Assembly: GCA_020846515.1 (NCBI GenBank)
Contig: JADLDX010000004.1
Location: 1 to 9,722, forward strand
Origin: Pirellulaceae bacterium
Lineage (GTDB): Bacteria; Planctomycetota; Planctomycetia; Pirellulales; Pirellulaceae
Length of the DNA stretch: 9,722 nt
Direction: 5' to 3'
The notes under the pieces are model-generated. The model saw nothing but the letters and a program-made list of their open reading frames with translations, ran no database searches and was not told the origin of the DNA. This document shows positions 1 through 8,400 of this stretch, piece after piece; positions within the stretch are counted from its first letter, which is position 1, and the number at the start of each line of letters is the position of its first letter. The position numbers and the translations under genes are program-made.

Positions 1-465
1 ATTGGCGCAGACGAACTTGTGCGAGCAGACGGTACCCGCGCCGACTCAACAGTCGCCAACAAGGCCAGCAAGATCTTTACCGCGGATTTCACCGCCAAGT
101 ACGAAGCGATCGCCAACACCAATCCCATCTACGCGCAACTTCGCAACCTGATCGACATGTCGATCGTTGCGGCTTACATGCAAGATCGTCACTTCTACGA
201 TCAAGCGAATTGGGATCTGGGAGTCTTGGGTGACGAGTCGAAGTTCTCGGTGGAAGTGTTGCCTGCTCCGAAACAAGTTGAGACAGCAGTCAACGCCATC
301 GTTAAGGGCAAGCAATTGATTACGCCCATCGGTGGCGGCGTCGCGATTCAAGCCCGCAAGGCACTCAACGAAAACAACATCAAAGCCGATGACGGATCCG
401 CAGCCAAGCAATACAGCCAAATCAGCTTGAAGGATATCCCGGCTACACAATGGTGGTGGGACTGA
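1..465 (+). CDS. C-terminal part of a DUF1598-like planctomycete protein (5' end outside window)
   Basis: The reading frame is open from base 1 to the TGA at 463-465, so this is the last 154 codons of a longer gene; the first internal GTG at 19 is not a convincing start because the frame continues upstream without a stop. The visible part is soluble-looking, with no membrane segment. It contains a helical stretch around NPIYAQLRNLIDMSIVAAYM, then PKQVETAVNAIVKGKQLITPIGGGVAI, and ends in an unusual WWWD. From memory this pattern (YAQLRN..D, PKQV, TPIGGGV, terminal WWWD) matches the end of DUF1598 proteins, a family of unknown function largely confined to planctomycetes. No catalytic residues can be named. 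A strong terminator begins about 50 bases after the stop, so this is the last gene of its transcript. Coding sequence is certain; the family name is moderately sure. Confidence 0.7.
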   Translation: MGADELVRADGTRADSTVANKASKIFTADFTAKYEAIANTNPIYAQLRNLIDMSIVAAYMQDRHFYDQANWDLGVLGDESKFSVEVLPAPKQVETAVNAIVKGKQLITPIGGGVAIQARKALNENNIKADDGSAAKQYSQISLKDIPATQWWWD

Positions 466-515
466 GCCTAAAGGCCATTGCTCCGACCAGATTTGAATCC
501 AAGGTCGACTATCTG

Positions 516-550
516 AAAGCCTCGCTACCTAAAAAGAGCGAGGCTTTTTT
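516..550 (+). terminator. Intrinsic terminator of the 5' partial gene
   Basis: An 11-bp perfect stem (516-526 AAAGCCTCGCT with 537-547 AGCGAGGCTTT) encloses a 10-base loop and runs into a T tract (545-550, TTTTTT). It lies about 50 bases after the stop of the upstream plus-strand gene. Hairpin plus T tract is the classical Rho-independent form. The A-rich left edge could give weak function on the minus strand too. Confidence 0.88.
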
Positions 551-574
551 CGTTTGCTAGCCGCTCAACCAACG

Positions 575-617
575 AAAAAACCCTGGCAACCTGAGGCTAT
601 CAGTTTACCAGGGTTTT
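575..617 (-). terminator. Intrinsic terminator of the tRNA-Glu gene
   Basis: A 10-bp perfect stem (577-586 AAAACCCTGG with 608-617 CCAGGGTTTT) has a 21-base loop. Read on the minus strand, the stem is followed by a T run from the A tract at 575-580. It starts 8 bases beyond the tRNA 3' end, which is where a terminator for a monocistronic tRNA is expected. The large loop makes it somewhat weaker than the neighbouring plus-strand terminator. Confidence 0.75.
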
Positions 618-624
618 GAACGAA

Positions 625-697
625 TGACCCCTATGGGAATCGAACCCATGTTGCCGCCGTGAAAGGGCGATGTCCTAGGCCGCTAGACGAAGGGGCC
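625..697 (-). tRNA. tRNA-Glu (anticodon TTC)
   Basis: The minus strand folds into a complete 73-nt cloverleaf. The acceptor GGCCCCT pairs with AGGGGTC (one G-U pair) and is followed by discriminator A. The D arm is GTC-TAGCGGCCTAG-GAC, the anticodon arm TCGCC-CTTTCAC-GGCGG, and the T arm ATGGG-TTCGATT-CCCAT. The anticodon TTC lies at plus-strand 661-663 (read as GAA) and decodes GAA/GAG glutamate codons. The 3' CCA is not encoded, so it must be added by the CCA-adding enzyme. A promoter-like pair of hexamers lies just upstream and a terminator just downstream, so it appears to be a single-gene transcript placed after mutS. Confidence 0.96.
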
Positions 698-713
698 GGT
701 CACTGTGTGTCAA

Positions 714-742
714 TTTCTATCAGGCCAATCAAAAGTGGTCAA
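714..742 (-). promoter_or_regulatory. Probable sigma70-type promoter of tRNA-Glu
   Basis: On the minus strand TTGACC (plus-strand 737-742) is followed after exactly 17 bases by TAGAAA (plus-strand 714-719). These resemble the -35 (5 of 6) and -10 (4 of 6) hexamers. The tRNA begins 16 bases after the -10, allowing a leader of roughly 9 nt, normal for a tRNA gene. The call is by eye only. The rest of the mutS-to-tRNA gap (698-790) shows no convincing terminator for mutS. Confidence 0.5.
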
Positions 743-790
743 GGCACTGAAGGCGGTGTGGGGATTTTTTCTCCATGGCTGGGATATTTC

Positions 791-3442
791 TCACCGCGGC
801 TTGGTATCCTGCTGCACCGTTTCGGCTTTCAATTGCCTGAGTACTTCGAGGGCCTCACTAGCGCCGAGGTTCGCTAAATCTAGGTCGCGCAGTTTGTCGA
901 CCACAGGGTGCTCACCGAAATCGAATAGCGTCAGTTGGATGGGGCTTTTGGGTGTCCGTCGGGGGGGGGTAATCTTGGAGTCACCATATTTATTCAGGTG
1001 GTCTGTTTCTAACTGTGCCAAGATATCTTTGGCTCGCTCGTTGACCGATTGCGGCACTCCGGCCAGGCGAGCCACGTGGATCCCGTAACTCTTGTCTGCG
1101 CCGCCCGGCACGATGCGGTGCAGAAACACGATGTTCTCGTCCCACTCCTTCACGGCGACGTTCAAATTGCGCACGCGTGGCAGCGACTTGTCCAATTGCG
1201 TGAGCTCATGATAGTGCGTGGCGAAAAAGGTCCGGGCACCGACATGGTCATGCAAGTGTTCTACGATTGCCCAAGCCAGACTCAAGCCGTCGTAGGTGCT
1301 GGTTCCACGGCCGATCTCATCCAAAATGATCAGGCTTTGCGAAGTAGCCGTGTTGAGGATCCGCGCGGTCTCAACCATCTCGACCATAAACGTACTTTGC
1401 CCTCGGGCCAATTCATCGCTAGCTCCCACGCGCGCAAAGACGCGATCTGCCAAGCCGATTGTAGCACTTTGTGCGGGCACAAAGCTACCGAGCTGGGCCA
1501 TGATGGTCAGCAAGGCAATCTGACGAATGTAGGTGCTCTTACCGGCCATGTTCGGACCAGTGATCAACATGATGGTGCCTACCTCGGGACTGACGCTGGC
1601 ATCGTTCGCCACGAATGTCCCCGTCGGTAATCGCGCGTCCAGGATAGGATGCCGACCGCCCAGTATGTCCAGCTCCGGTGTCTGAGTTACTTTCGGTCTT
1701 ACATAACCGTGCGTTCGCGCCAACGCGGCCAGGCCGCACAGCACGTCCAACTCGGCTAGCAACCAAGCGGCCTGCTGCAACTCCGACAGATGCTCGACCA
1801 CTGCTTCGCGCAGTTCACCAAACAGGGTCAACTCCAACTGAGTGGACTCCTCTTCGGCCGACAAGATTTTGGTTTCGTACTGTTTCAGTTCATCGGTAAT
1901 GTAACGCTCGGCATTCTTGAGCGTTTGCTTGCGCACGTAATCCATCGGGACTTTATCGCGATGGGCGTTGGTGATCTCCAAGTAATAACCGAATACGGAG
2001 GTGAAACCAATTTTCAGGCTGGTAATGCCTGTCCGCTGGATTTGTTCACCCTGATAGCGGGCTAACCATTGTTTACCGCCACTGGCCAGTTCACGAAGTT
2101 CATCCAAACGCTGGTCGTAACCGGAGCGAATGAAACCGCCATCGCGGGCTTGCTGAGGACACTCATCGGCCAGAGCGGCCGACAGCCGTACTTGCAAACG
2201 CTCACACAGTGGCAACGCTGCCTCCAGGTGCGACAGCAGCGGGCTGTAACAACGTGACAGATACTGTTTGATGTGCGGCAATTGATGCAGCGTCTGTTGC
2301 ACTTGCTTCAAATCGCGCGGGCTGGCCCGCTGTGTACAAACGCGAGAAAGCAACCGTTCCAAATCGTAGATCTCGCCGAGCGCATCGCGGAGCGACGATC
2401 GCAAACGTTCGTCGCGCATGAGCTCCTCGACTGCCCCCTGCCGGCTCTCGATGCTCAGTACATCGACCAGGGGCGCTGATAGCCAACTGGACAACATCCG
2501 CGCGCCCATGGGCGTTACCGTTTGGTCCAGGACATCCAGCAGTGAACCATCGCGGTCACCCGTGCGCATCGTGTGCGTCAGTTCCAGGCTGCGCCGCGTG
2601 GCCGCGTCGATCTCCAGGCAAGTTCCCAAACGATAGGGCAGCAGTTGACGCACGTGGGCCACCGTGGTCCGCTGCGTTTCGCTCAGGTAGGCCAGAATCG
2701 CTCCGGCCGCCGAGATAGCCAGTGCATCCTCTGCGCTCTCCCAACCCATGCCCGATAAATTATGCACACCGAAGTGATGGCACAGCTGCCGATGTGCCTC
2801 TTCGTGTCCAAATTGCCAAACTGGCCGGAGCGTTAGCGACCACGTATCCAAGGCATCTGTCGACAGAGTTCCATCGTCCTCGCGAACGAGTACTTCCGAC
2901 GGTGACAATCGCGCTAGTTCGTCACGTACGCTGGACGCCGGAAATACGCCGGCTTGAAATCTTCCTGTTGATAACTCCGTCCAAGCGATGCCAACCATGT
3001 CCGGGGCACCAGAGGTCGCACGTCCGGGCCGTGGTGTATAAAGTGCGACCAGCAAATTGGTAACGCGCGGGTCGAGCAATGCATCATCGGTCAATGTGCC
3101 CGCCGTCACGATGCGCGTGACTTCACGCTTGACGATTCCCTTGGCCTCACGCGGGTCTTCGACTTGCTCACACACCGCCACGCGATAGCCGCTGCGTATC
3201 AGTTTGGCCAAGTAACCTTCCAGTTGATGATAGGGAAACCCTGCCATCGGTATGGGGTTTTCGCCTTTATCGCGGCTGGTTAACGTAAGCCCCAGCACAC
3301 GCGCGACGATCTTGGCGTCCTCATGGAACAACTCGTAAAAGTCACCCATCCGAAACAGGAGGATGGCATCACCACATGCCGCTTTGGCATCCAGGTACTG
3401 ACGCATCATCGGCGAAACGTTGGCCGGCGGAGCCTGTGACAT
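791..3442 (-). CDS. mutS: DNA mismatch repair protein MutS
   Basis: Full-length MutS (883 aa, slightly longer than the usual ~850-870) binds base mismatches and small loops and starts methyl-directed or strand-directed repair with MutL. The N-terminal mismatch-binding domain carries the F-x-E wedge at F35/E37 in RMGDFYELF. Connector, lever and clamp regions fill about 130-580. The ATPase domain has Walker A TGPNMAGKST (628-637), the GASDELARGQSTF signature (673-685), Walker B LIILDEIGRGTST (704-716) and the ATHYHEL loop (741-747). The C-terminal QLTLF (836-840) matches the beta-clamp-binding motif. The ATG at 3442 gives the typical PMMRQYL start region; no Shine-Dalgarno is evident. The linker before QLTLF contains a nine-C tract (plus-strand G961-969). 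No mutL neighbour is present. The upstream metallopeptidase on the same strand is 145 bases away, so co-transcription is possible but not shown. Confidence 0.98.
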   Translation of the reverse strand: MSQAPPANVSPMMRQYLDAKAACGDAILLFRMGDFYELFHEDAKIVARVLGLTLTSRDKGENPIPMAGFPYHQLEGYLAKLIRSGYRVAVCEQVEDPREAKGIVKREVTRIVTAGTLTDDALLDPRVTNLLVALYTPRPGRATSGAPDMVGIAWTELSTGRFQAGVFPASSVRDELARLSPSEVLVREDDGTLSTDALDTWSLTLRPVWQFGHEEAHRQLCHHFGVHNLSGMGWESAEDALAISAAGAILAYLSETQRTTVAHVRQLLPYRLGTCLEIDAATRRSLELTHTMRTGDRDGSLLDVLDQTVTPMGARMLSSWLSAPLVDVLSIESRQGAVEELMRDERLRSSLRDALGEIYDLERLLSRVCTQRASPRDLKQVQQTLHQLPHIKQYLSRCYSPLLSHLEAALPLCERLQVRLSAALADECPQQARDGGFIRSGYDQRLDELRELASGGKQWLARYQGEQIQRTGITSLKIGFTSVFGYYLEITNAHRDKVPMDYVRKQTLKNAERYITDELKQYETKILSAEEESTQLELTLFGELREAVVEHLSELQQAAWLLAELDVLCGLAALARTHGYVRPKVTQTPELDILGGRHPILDARLPTGTFVANDASVSPEVGTIMLITGPNMAGKSTYIRQIALLTIMAQLGSFVPAQSATIGLADRVFARVGASDELARGQSTFMVEMVETARILNTATSQSLIILDEIGRGTSTYDGLSLAWAIVEHLHDHVGARTFFATHYHELTQLDKSLPRVRNLNVAVKEWDENIVFLHRIVPGGADKSYGIHVARLAGVPQSVNERAKDILAQLETDHLNKYGDSKITPPRRTPKSPIQLTLFDFGEHPVVDKLRDLDLANLGASEALEVLRQLKAETVQQDTKPR

Positions 3443-3587
3443 AAGAAACTGCTAGCATTAAAGCATTCTGAAAAGCACGCCGCTGCCTGGCGGCAGGCGA
3501 ACAACTCTATTCACCCGCCAGAATTGTAGTGGGCTTTCAAGGGTTGGGTAACCCATCGTGGCCGGCACGAGTGGTTAAACGCAGCCC

Positions 3588-4451
3588 TTAGGTGTTGGGT
3601 GTTAGCGCACGAAAATGGTGATTAAATTCAGTGCGCCAGTCGGGCAATTGAGCCGCAACACAACGAGATAGCGGTTGTGCAGGACGGCCGCGACAAAGTT
3701 GCTCTAACTGGTCGAGTATCAAGCGTCGTGTTGATTGACGACGATGCAACAGAAAGTGAACCCAAGCCCAAGCATCGCGATATTGTTCACCACTCATGTC
3801 CGCCACTTGATTCAGCTCTTCCAGTGTCTGTAACTCGGGTGTTTGAGTTCCAGGCGACTGATCAGCGGCTCGCTGCTGAACAGCGTGCAAATGCGGATGA
3901 CCTGACCAGCGTTTGTCTGCTGGTCCTTCGAAGTACTCTGCCAAACCCTCATCCAACCAGAGTGGCAACGCGCTCTCGCCCGAATTCAACAGGGCATGTA
4001 CGGACTCATGCCGCAAATCGGTCGCCATTTCGGGATGCCTATGCGCGAACAGCATGGCTGTACCACGTTGCTGAATAAATAAAGCCCGCCGCGCTGGCAA
4101 GCTCGGGTAGTAGTGCGTCATATAACGACGATACTCGTCCGAACTGCTAAAGAGCACCATGTGGATGATCGACTTGGGGGCTGGAGTGCCCAGCAGTCCA
4201 CGGACGTCGTTCATCAATTGATCTAGCTCAACCAGAAAGTCTCCGCCTTGCGATACATCGAAATCAGCGTGAATGCAAAACATGCCGGTGCTGGCCTCGT
4301 AGGGCCAGCGATGGGCAGCCTGACTATCAGCGCCCAACAGCAAGGTTGGCAGCATTGTCGGCCAAAGAAATGTCAGCGCCCCCGTGCCCAGCGCGCTGCG
4401 ATACAGCCAGTTTCTACGTTTAAGATCGATTGCGTGGGAACTTGAGGTCAT
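3588..4451 (-). CDS. Exported DUF1570-like HExxH metallopeptidase
   Basis: A 287-aa protein from the preferred ATG at 4451. It begins with a basic twin-arginine-like segment (KRRNWLYRSALG) and a hydrophobic stretch (TGALTFLWPTMLPTLLLG), so it is probably exported by Tat or Sec. The catalytic core has RHESVHALLN, an HExxH zinc motif, followed about 20 residues on by LWLDEGLAEYFEG, whose Glu is the expected third zinc ligand of a gluzincin. The pattern fits the DUF1570 family, abundant in planctomycetes; substrate unknown. The frame stays open upstream to a TTG at 4583 and includes an ATG at 4484 (adds MARPIADQTIP), but neither has a Shine-Dalgarno, and the 4451 start puts the RR motif near the N-terminus. 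It is divergent from the amidohydrolase and upstream of mutS. Peptidase activity is inferred from the motifs alone. Confidence 0.85.
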   Translation of the reverse strand: MTSSSHAIDLKRRNWLYRSALGTGALTFLWPTMLPTLLLGADSQAAHRWPYEASTGMFCIHADFDVSQGGDFLVELDQLMNDVRGLLGTPAPKSIIHMVLFSSSDEYRRYMTHYYPSLPARRALFIQQRGTAMLFAHRHPEMATDLRHESVHALLNSGESALPLWLDEGLAEYFEGPADKRWSGHPHLHAVQQRAADQSPGTQTPELQTLEELNQVADMSGEQYRDAWAWVHFLLHRRQSTRRLILDQLEQLCRGRPAQPLSRCVAAQLPDWRTEFNHHFRALTPNT

Positions 4452-4627
4452 GGGGATAGTCTGGTCCGCGATGGGCCTCGCCATGGTTGTGCCCGCTGCC
4501 TGGCGATCGTAGTTTAGTCTACACGACTGGTCTTGCATTACAGGATGGTGGCGGTACCGGTCAACGTCGAATCTGGGATACAATACGAATCCACCCTGAC
4601 CATCCCTTCCATCTTGCCTAACTCTCC

Positions 4628-4632
4628 GAAGG
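4628..4632 (+). promoter_or_regulatory. Shine-Dalgarno site setting the amidohydrolase start
   Basis: GAAGG lies 9 bases before the ATG at 4642. It favours that start over the internal ATGs at 4696 and 4717, which lack any purine-rich site. A TACAAT at 4579-4584 could be the -10 of its promoter, but no good -35 lies at the right distance. Confidence 0.5.
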
Positions 4633-4641
4633 TTTGCTGTT

Positions 4642-6150
4642 ATGTTTGTGCCAGCTAATGCGTCGAGTCAACCAGCCTGTCCAACGTCGGCTGCCATGCC
4701 AACCATCAACTCCGTGATGGAATCAACTCTTGGTCCAGTTGCTCCGCCGCCGACTCGATCCGGTGGTAGGCTAGGCCGTCGATCTGTTACCGGCTCGGTT
4801 CGCAGCGCCATCAAGCAGTTTGTAGCGGCGATCGCTGGTGTGGCCGCCCACTCGGTTATGTGGCACTCCGTACAAGCAGTTGAGCCTATCGTCGCGCAAC
4901 CAGTTAACCAGCCCAACGTAGAAGTCGTTAACCAATGGGTCGAGTCGGCGTTACCCAAGTTACTGGAGGACTATCGTTGGCTGCACACCCATCCTGAAGT
5001 TTCGTTTCAGGAAGCTGAGACGGCCAAGTATGTGGCTGCGCAGTGGCGCGAAGCGGGCCTTACCGTTACCGAGAAAGTTGGCGGTCACGGTGTGGTAGCG
5101 CTGTTGAAAAACGGCGAAGGGCCAACCGTCATGTTGCGAACCGATTTGGACGCTCTACCGGTGACTGAGCAAACGGCGCTGCCATTTGCATCGAAGCAAA
5201 CCGTGTTGACCGAAGCGGGCACCACATCGGGAGTCATGCACGCCTGTGGGCACGACATTCATATGTCCAGCATAATCGGGGCGGCGCGATATTTGGCCAG
5301 TCATCGCGACCAGTGGAAAGGCACCTTGATGTTGATCGGCCAGCCGGCTGAAGAACGTGTCGCCGGCGCCAAAGCGATGCTAGAAGACGGTTTGTTTACA
5401 CGCTTCGTCAAGCCTGATTATGCGGTGGCCTTGCATGTCGAGAGCAATATTCCCACAGGCAAGGTGGCGCTGCGGGCTGGCTACTCCATGGCGAACGTCG
5501 ACTCGGTCGATATCGAAGTGCGTGGTCGCGGAGGGCATGGAGCGGCTCCGGACACAACCATCGACCCGATTGTCCAGGCAGCAGAACTGGTCATGTCGCT
5601 GCAAACAATCGTATCTCGTGAAATGAAGCCACTGGATCCGGCCGTGGTGACTGTGGGCTCGATACATGGTGGGACCAAGCACAATATCATCGGCGACAAC
5701 TGTCACTTGCAAATCACTGTTCGTAGTTATACGACGCCCGTGCGTGAGAAGATTCTCCTCTCGATTCGGCGACGAGCCAAAGCGATCGCCATGGCATACA
5801 ACGCGCCTGAACCCATCATCTCCGTTTCCGAGGGCACACCGGCTTTGGAAAATCACAAGGAACTGACCGAGCGATTAACCAAGACGTTTCAAAAGGCGAT
5901 CGGTCAAGAAAATGTCTTGGATATGGAACCAGTGATGGGTGCCGAAGACTTTAGCCAATTCGGTTTGGCCGGAGTACCGATTGTGATGTATCGCTTGGGT
6001 GCTGTTTCGCAGAAACGCCTGGACCGCTACAAGCAACTCGGACAGATTCCGCCCTCGTTGCATTCACCGAACTTCTATCCCGATGCCGATGAATCACTGC
6101 CCACCGGTGTGAAGACGTTTGTATTCGCTGTCTTGGATTTGATGCAATAA
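4642..6150 (+). CDS. Exported M20-family amidohydrolase (hippurate/N-acyl-amino acid hydrolase type)
   Basis: This 502-aa protein is a metal-dependent M20D amidohydrolase that would cleave an amide bond in N-acyl or N-aroyl amino acids or similar compounds; the true substrate cannot be read. Motifs in order: LHTHPEVSFQE (114-124), LRTDLDALPV (165-174), MHACGHDIHM (199-208, ligands C202, H204), GQPAEE (233-238, catalytic/ligand Glu pair), VALHVES (H265), the dimerisation-domain GRGGHGAAP (295-303) and HSPNFYPDADE (474-484, H474). All expected ligands are present, so it should be active. The catalytic part begins near residue 90; before it is a long N-terminus with RR (46-47) and a hydrophobic stretch (about 56-80) ending QAVEP, which suggests secretion to the periplasm with an unusually long n-region. 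The start is supported by GAAGG at 4628-4632. It converges on enolase, with hairpins between. Confidence 0.9.
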   Translation: MFVPANASSQPACPTSAAMPTINSVMESTLGPVAPPPTRSGGRLGRRSVTGSVRSAIKQFVAAIAGVAAHSVMWHSVQAVEPIVAQPVNQPNVEVVNQWVESALPKLLEDYRWLHTHPEVSFQEAETAKYVAAQWREAGLTVTEKVGGHGVVALLKNGEGPTVMLRTDLDALPVTEQTALPFASKQTVLTEAGTTSGVMHACGHDIHMSSIIGAARYLASHRDQWKGTLMLIGQPAEERVAGAKAMLEDGLFTRFVKPDYAVALHVESNIPTGKVALRAGYSMANVDSVDIEVRGRGGHGAAPDTTIDPIVQAAELVMSLQTIVSREMKPLDPAVVTVGSIHGGTKHNIIGDNCHLQITVRSYTTPVREKILLSIRRRAKAIAMAYNAPEPIISVSEGTPALENHKELTERLTKTFQKAIGQENVLDMEPVMGAEDFSQFGLAGVPIVMYRLGAVSQKRLDRYKQLGQIPPSLHSPNFYPDADESLPTGVKTFVFAVLDLMQ

Positions 6151-6177
6151 TCAATCCGGCCGGGCAGTCAGAAGAAG

Positions 6178-6213
6178 GTAACAGGGGCATTCCCAGAGTA
6201 ATGCCCCTGTTAC
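6178..6213. terminator. Bidirectional hairpin between amidohydrolase and enolase
   Basis: A perfect 14-bp stem (6178-6191 GTAACAGGGGCATT with 6200-6213) has an 8-base loop. It starts 27 bases after the amidohydrolase stop and lies downstream of enolase on the other strand. There is no T run on the plus side. On the minus side the stem is followed by CTTCTTCTG, a weak pyrimidine-rich tail, so it suits enolase termination better, though it could act for both convergent genes. Confidence 0.65.
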
Positions 6214-6233
6214 AGTTGCGACTATCGCGTGGC

Positions 6234-6261
6234 GTGCAACCAGCGGGAGAGCTGGTTGCAC
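6234..6261. terminator. Second perfect hairpin just after enolase
   Basis: An 11-bp perfect stem (6234-6244 GTGCAACCAGC with 6251-6261 GCTGGTTGCAC) has a 6-base loop, 17 bases beyond the enolase stop. It has no T tract on either side. It may protect the enolase mRNA 3' end from exonucleases or help a tandem terminator with the 6178-6213 hairpin; the role is inference. Confidence 0.5.
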
Positions 6262-6278
6262 AACGAGTGTGAAACGAT

Positions 6279-7664
<1,386 letters not shown>

Positions 7665-7690
7665 CTACCTTCCACGAAAATCTTTGCTAC

Positions 7691-8392
7691 ATGTTTACCG
7701 GTCTTGTTGAAGCCCAAACCTCTGTGCTCGAAATCCTGCCCGAACCAGCGGGTAAGCGGTTGATTGTGGCCCGTCCACCTGATTTTGACGATTGTCGGTT
7801 GGGCGACAGTATATCGGTCAGCGGTTGTTGCCTGACGATCGTCGACCTGGATGATCAGCGTTTGGTGTTTCAAGCTGGAGAAGAAACGCTCTCGCGTACG
7901 ACCCTCGGTCGCCTGACGCAGGGTTCGAGGCTGAATCTGGAACGTGCCATGCGTTTGGGCGATCGCATCGGCGGGCACCTGGTGTCCGGACATATTGACG
8001 GTGTGGGGACAGTGACCAGTCGCGCCGACGATGATGAATGGTCCAAGATCTTCTTCTCGGCATCACCAGCACTCATGCGACAGATGGTGACCAAAGGTTC
8101 GATCTGCGTGGATGGCGTCAGCTTAACACTGGTCGATGTCAATCATTCCGAGTTTTCCGTGGCCTTAATTCCCCACACGCTGGAGGTAACAACTCTCGGG
8201 CAATTGCGCGCCGGCGATGAAGTTCATCTGGAGACCGATCTGTTGGCCAAGTATGTTCAACGTCAGTTGGAATTTGATCGTCCGGATTTGGATGGCCAAG
8301 CGGTCGATCGTCAGGCCACACAGTCTGCTCAGGCCACACGGTCTGCTCAGGCCACACAGGCTGCTGCCATCTCTCAAGATTCGCAAGGCTAA
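7691..8392 (+). CDS. ribE: Riboflavin synthase alpha subunit
   Basis: The 233-aa protein catalyses dismutation of two 6,7-dimethyl-8-ribityllumazine molecules to riboflavin, the last step of vitamin B2 synthesis. It shows the two homologous lumazine-binding barrels. The N-barrel starts MFTGLVE and contains VSGCCLT (43-49) with the conserved cysteine C47. The C-barrel starts GGHLVSGHIDG (94-104) and has VDGVSLT (140-146) and LIPHTLEVTTLG (159-170). The ATG at 7691 gives the invariant MFTG N-terminus; a longer frame from GTG 7628 does not fit the family, and no clear Shine-Dalgarno is seen. The fold should end near residue 190. The last 40 residues are a low-complexity Q/A/S/T tail built partly from three 18-bp tandem repeats. 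rsmA starts 8 bases after its stop, suggesting an operon. The gene sits apart from other rib genes in this window. Confidence 0.97.
   Translation: MFTGLVEAQTSVLEILPEPAGKRLIVARPPDFDDCRLGDSISVSGCCLTIVDLDDQRLVFQAGEETLSRTTLGRLTQGSRLNLERAMRLGDRIGGHLVSGHIDGVGTVTSRADDDEWSKIFFSASPALMRQMVTKGSICVDGVSLTLVDVNHSEFSVALIPHTLEVTTLGQLRAGDEVHLETDLLAKYVQRQLEFDRPDLDGQAVDRQATQSAQATRSAQATQAAAISQDSQG
8312..8365 (+). repeat. Three tandem 18-bp in-frame repeats in the ribE tail
   Basis: Three contiguous units start at 8312, 8330 and 8348. The unit is CAGGCCACACAGTCTGCT, with one substitution in unit 2 (A to G at 8340) and one in unit 3 (T to G at 8360). They encode QATQSA, QATRSA and QATQAA (residues 208-225). The 18-bp period keeps the frame, so copy-number change would lengthen or shorten the tail without breaking the enzyme. 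Confidence 0.9.
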
Positions 8393-8400
8393 CGCACTTT

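Noticed and set aside
1049..1630. 193-codon plus-strand open frame antisense to mutS
   Set aside because: It lies wholly opposite the highly conserved mutS ATPase region; its translation has no recognisable motif and it is a by-product of codon bias.
4452..4583. N-terminal extension of the metallopeptidase to a TTG start at 4583
   Set aside because: The added 44 residues look like translated leader sequence, would bury the RR signal motif, and have no Shine-Dalgarno.
5380..5856. 158-codon minus-strand open frame inside the amidohydrolase
   Set aside because: It is opposite the M20 dimerisation and catalytic regions, with a His/Arg-rich composition typical of antisense translation.
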